This document shows positions 61,480 through 64,000 of a stretch of DNA of 64,000 nt, in pieces (within the stretch, counting starts at the first letter, position 1; every line of letters begins with the position of its first letter). The notes under the pieces are model-generated. The model was given only the letters and a program-made list of their open reading frames with translations. It searched no databases and had not been told where the DNA came from. A program made the translations under genes and the position numbers. This stretch comes from Ciona intestinalis. Taxonomy: Eukaryota; Chordata; Ascidiacea; Phlebobranchia; Cionidae. Location of the stretch: the NCBI RefSeq assembly GCF_000224145.3, contig NC_020173.2, forward strand, positions 648,354 through 712,353. The letters run 5' to 3'.

Positions 61480-63944
61480 ATGCCTCGTTGCAATATCTGT
61501 CGCATAGCTTTTGCTAGTGAGAAAGAGTTGGCAGAGCATGATACAAGTCATCATGGACTTGGGGTAAGTAAGTTTGTAGTTGTCAGATGAATTTAGTTTA
61601 AATATTATGATAATTTCAGGCGTCTGCGCTTAGACCGCCTTCGCATTCCTGCGAAATTTGTCAAATAACATTTGCTAGTGATATAGAGTTGTCGCTGCAC
61701 GAAATGCAAGACCATGGTCCTGAGGTAAGTTGGTTTGGCTAAGACGTTTGAATTTAGTTTAAATATTACGAAAATTTTAGGCATCCGCGCTTAGACCGCC
61801 TACAATATACGAGCAATTAGAATTGACCCCACCGCGTAAACGTACGAAGTATAATCTGACTGTAAGTCAGTGTTGTAAAGAATTTTATCTGTCCAACGAC
61901 AACTTTGAGCGCCGTGCGAATGCTGGTGATGAAACTGTAAAGCTGTGGGAGGTAGGTGTTAAGCATAGAGATTTATTGAATCACGTCTAAACTAAAGTCT
62001 GTTTAGATTCCGCGTGCTGCGTCGCCAACCGCAAGCGTATCTGAAATCGTTCCACAATTGCTGCAAGTGGGCGTTAACGATATAGAAGAATCGCAACAAT
62101 TTAATAGGTCGCCCGTGTCTGGTCCGCGATTTGTACATGACCGGTATACTCAACAAGATGCCGTTATGGGAGACCCCTATTGTTTACACGAGCTCGACTT
62201 TACAAAACAAGAGGCAGAGTTTTCTTTTCGCGGGTGTTGTCAAACCGAAGCAGAGATAGAGAAAAAATTGCGTAAATTTTGTGATCTTTCCGCCCAGTCG
62301 CCTCGTGAATACCTCACAACGCTACAAGTAGATGGAATTATGGGAGATCCATATTGCTTACACGAGTTCGAATTTACTGAATCAGAGGCCGAGTTCTCTT
62401 TTCGCAGATATTGTTTAACTGAAACAGAAATAGAGGAAAAAATGCAGAAATTTCGTGAACTAGCCCTCACTACGCCTGTGGTTGCGCCTGCGTCGTTAGA
62501 GCTGCCACAAGAAATACCCAACGATGTAATGGAAGCGGGTAGTGAGCTTATCGATGCGGCAATTCGAAACTTTCAAGTTGGGGGCGGTGTTGTTAACAAT
62601 AATAGTGCTTTGGATGAGTGGGAAGAAGAATGGTCTGACAATGAAATGGATGCGGATAGTGAGAGCGAGCGTACGGATGAGTCACAAGAAATAACTGATG
62701 AGGAGGTGGTTGAAGCGGAAGAAAATTTTATTATAGAAAACGCGAACGAGCAGTTTGACGCTATGTTGGAACGACATCACAACGCGATTTTCAATACGCC
62801 ACCCGAGAGCGCAAAACGTAGATATATTAATTACGATTTCCGGCGAATGCCGTTACCTCGGGAAGAATTGTACCGTCGTCTCGTTAGAGTTCTTGCAGAA
62901 GGAAATATATTCCAACTTAACGTGGCCGAAGCTTATCTTTTGGAGAATATCAATACTCACGAGCTTAAATATTACCACGCAAACCCCGAAAACACTTCGA
63001 TTATACCTCACGCTATGACCATTCGTTCCATAGAGGATTTGAATCGGTTTCTGGATATAGTTTACGACTTAGGAATTCTAGAAGGAACACGAAATCCAAC
63101 TGTTGATCGACCTGATACAATATGGCGGTTAATTATGATACCGAATGTTTTGTTTATCATCACGAAAACAAAGTTTTTAATCGGTAACGCAGCTGGAATT
63201 CCTGAGGATCTTTTATCTCTGCGAAGTTTGGTGTCGTTCACGCACAATTCCAAAGGAAAACGATATACCGATAATTTATGTTTGTTTCGATGTATCGCGG
63301 CGCATCAACGTGACAGGTTCGATGATAAGAAAAGAAAAAACAAGTATAGAAATATTGAAAGGGAAACTCATGCGCTTGCTCGTAAATACGGTATAGATCC
63401 AAAGGCCTATCCCGGTGTTGAAATACAGGATCTTGGAAAAGCTGAACAAATTTTTAATGTTGCAATCAATGTTTATAGCATGTCTTCTGAACGAAAGCTC
63501 GGTGTTGTAAGAATAAGCTCCGTAAGCAAACCTAAAGGTGGAACAGTGAAACTCTTATTAATCAACGATCATTTTTGTTATATTACAAACCTGCCAGCGC
63601 TTTCTAGCACTCACGCATGTAGTAAGTGTAAAGCGTTATTTGATCGGCGTGACAGTTGTGTGCGGCACGAGAAAGTATGTGAAAGAATTAACTCAAAACC
63701 ACGAGTCACTTATCCGGGCGGTGTATACAAGCCACTACGCAATGTATTCGAGTTGTTGGAACCGTTTAATATAAAGGTGCCGGATGAGTTGCGTTTTACA
63801 AAAGATTTCGCTGTGTTTGATATTGAGTCGTTATTAAGCAAACTACCAACTACTGGCAAAACGACGGAGAAAACAACTGAGCATCAGATTGTTAGTGTCA
63901 GCGTAGCGTCAACAACGTCAAAGTTCAAAGCCACTTCTGCTTGA
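61480..63944 (+). CDS. Polinton zinc-finger plus protein-primed DNA polymerase B gene, interrupted
   Basis: Four exons, 61480-61563, 61620-61724, 61781-61951 and 62007-63944, join in phase (about 765 residues). The first two each encode a C2H2 finger (CNICRIAF and CEICQITF with paired histidines). The third has CCKEF. The long exon starts with a duplicated segment of about 57 residues (MGDPYCLHE), then an acidic linker, then DNLCLFRCIAAH, a further zinc finger (ACSKCKALF, with HEKVC), and FAVFDIES, which matches the ExoI motif of family B DNA polymerases. The frame ends at a TGA at 63942 shortly after ExoI, so ExoII, ExoIII and the polymerase motifs are missing in this orientation. Such enzymes copy the element using a terminal protein primer. 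The assignment rests on ExoI and the neighbouring protease. Confidence 0.72.
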
Positions 63945-64000
63945 ATTTTATGCAAGTGCTCTACAAATTGTTCTACAATATCCTCATCAACGGAATTCCG

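Larger units (their letters stand above)
60142..64000. mobile_element. Polinton/Maverick element, left part, running off the right edge
   Basis: Polintons are large self-synthesising DNA transposons related to adintoviruses. The SINE to the left stops inside its CCCACAAAGTAAC tail, and new sequence begins with a tandem terminal region, so the left boundary lies at about 60140-60180. Inside are an adenain-like protease gene on the minus strand and a protein-primed DNA polymerase gene on the plus strand, the usual Polinton core pair. Integrase, packaging ATPase and capsid genes would lie to the right. No 6-bp target duplication can be checked because the other end is outside the window. A break in the polymerase gene suggests this copy is damaged or misassembled. 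Confidence 0.8.

Overview
The window is animal DNA, and almost certainly from a tunicate of the genus Ciona. It is AT-rich, genes are split by short GT-AG introns, there are runs of N from a draft assembly, and two repeat families recur throughout. One is a tRNA-headed SINE resembling the Ciona Cics-1 composite SINE. The other is a roughly 200-bp terminal-inverted-repeat element resembling Ciona MITEs. The species call rests on these repeats and on protein style, because no search was run.

Layout. (1) 1-33144, minus strand: one giant gene of about 62 exons encoding at least ~4,900 residues of a secreted or cell-surface glycoprotein. It has a signal peptide, two C-type-lectin-like domains, a pentraxin/LamG-like module and many cysteine-bearing beta-rich units that I cannot assign to a known family. 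It runs off the left edge. I rebuilt it by reading splice sites, and the reading phase agrees across nearly every junction. Between 9.1 and 15.5 kb, near-identical blocks sit against assembly gaps, which points to uncollapsed haplotypes or recent tandem duplication. (2) 33626-46052, minus: an ICE2/NARG2 orthologue, the little elongation complex subunit used in snRNA transcription, with about 17 exons. Its first intron carries a 1.7-kb transposon with an exact 8-bp target duplication, and that transposon holds telomere-like GGGGTTA arrays. (3) 46504-51131, minus: a class A peptide GPCR in nine exons, with an unusual acidic, tyrosine-rich second extracellular loop. (4) 53210-53993, plus: a small four-exon gene for a 124-residue secreted protein with a six-cysteine inhibitor-cystine-knot pattern. 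(5) 56145-59317, minus: an ADP-dependent glucokinase (ADPGK) gene in six exons. (6) about 60142-64000: the left end of a Polinton/Maverick element inserted in a SINE. It has an adenain-like protease gene, a spliced zinc-finger plus protein-primed DNA polymerase gene, and an array of GCGAAGC mini-hairpins.

The genes look like ordinary neighbours, not a pathway: an extracellular recognition protein, a nuclear transcription factor, a receptor, a secreted knottin and an ER glucokinase. Transposons have shaped the region. MITEs lie within a few bases of splice sites in the receptor gene and the giant gene. The most novel items are the giant lectin/pentraxin gene and its repeat unit, the knottin gene, the mini-hairpin array in the Polinton and the telomere-array transposon in ICE2 intron 1.
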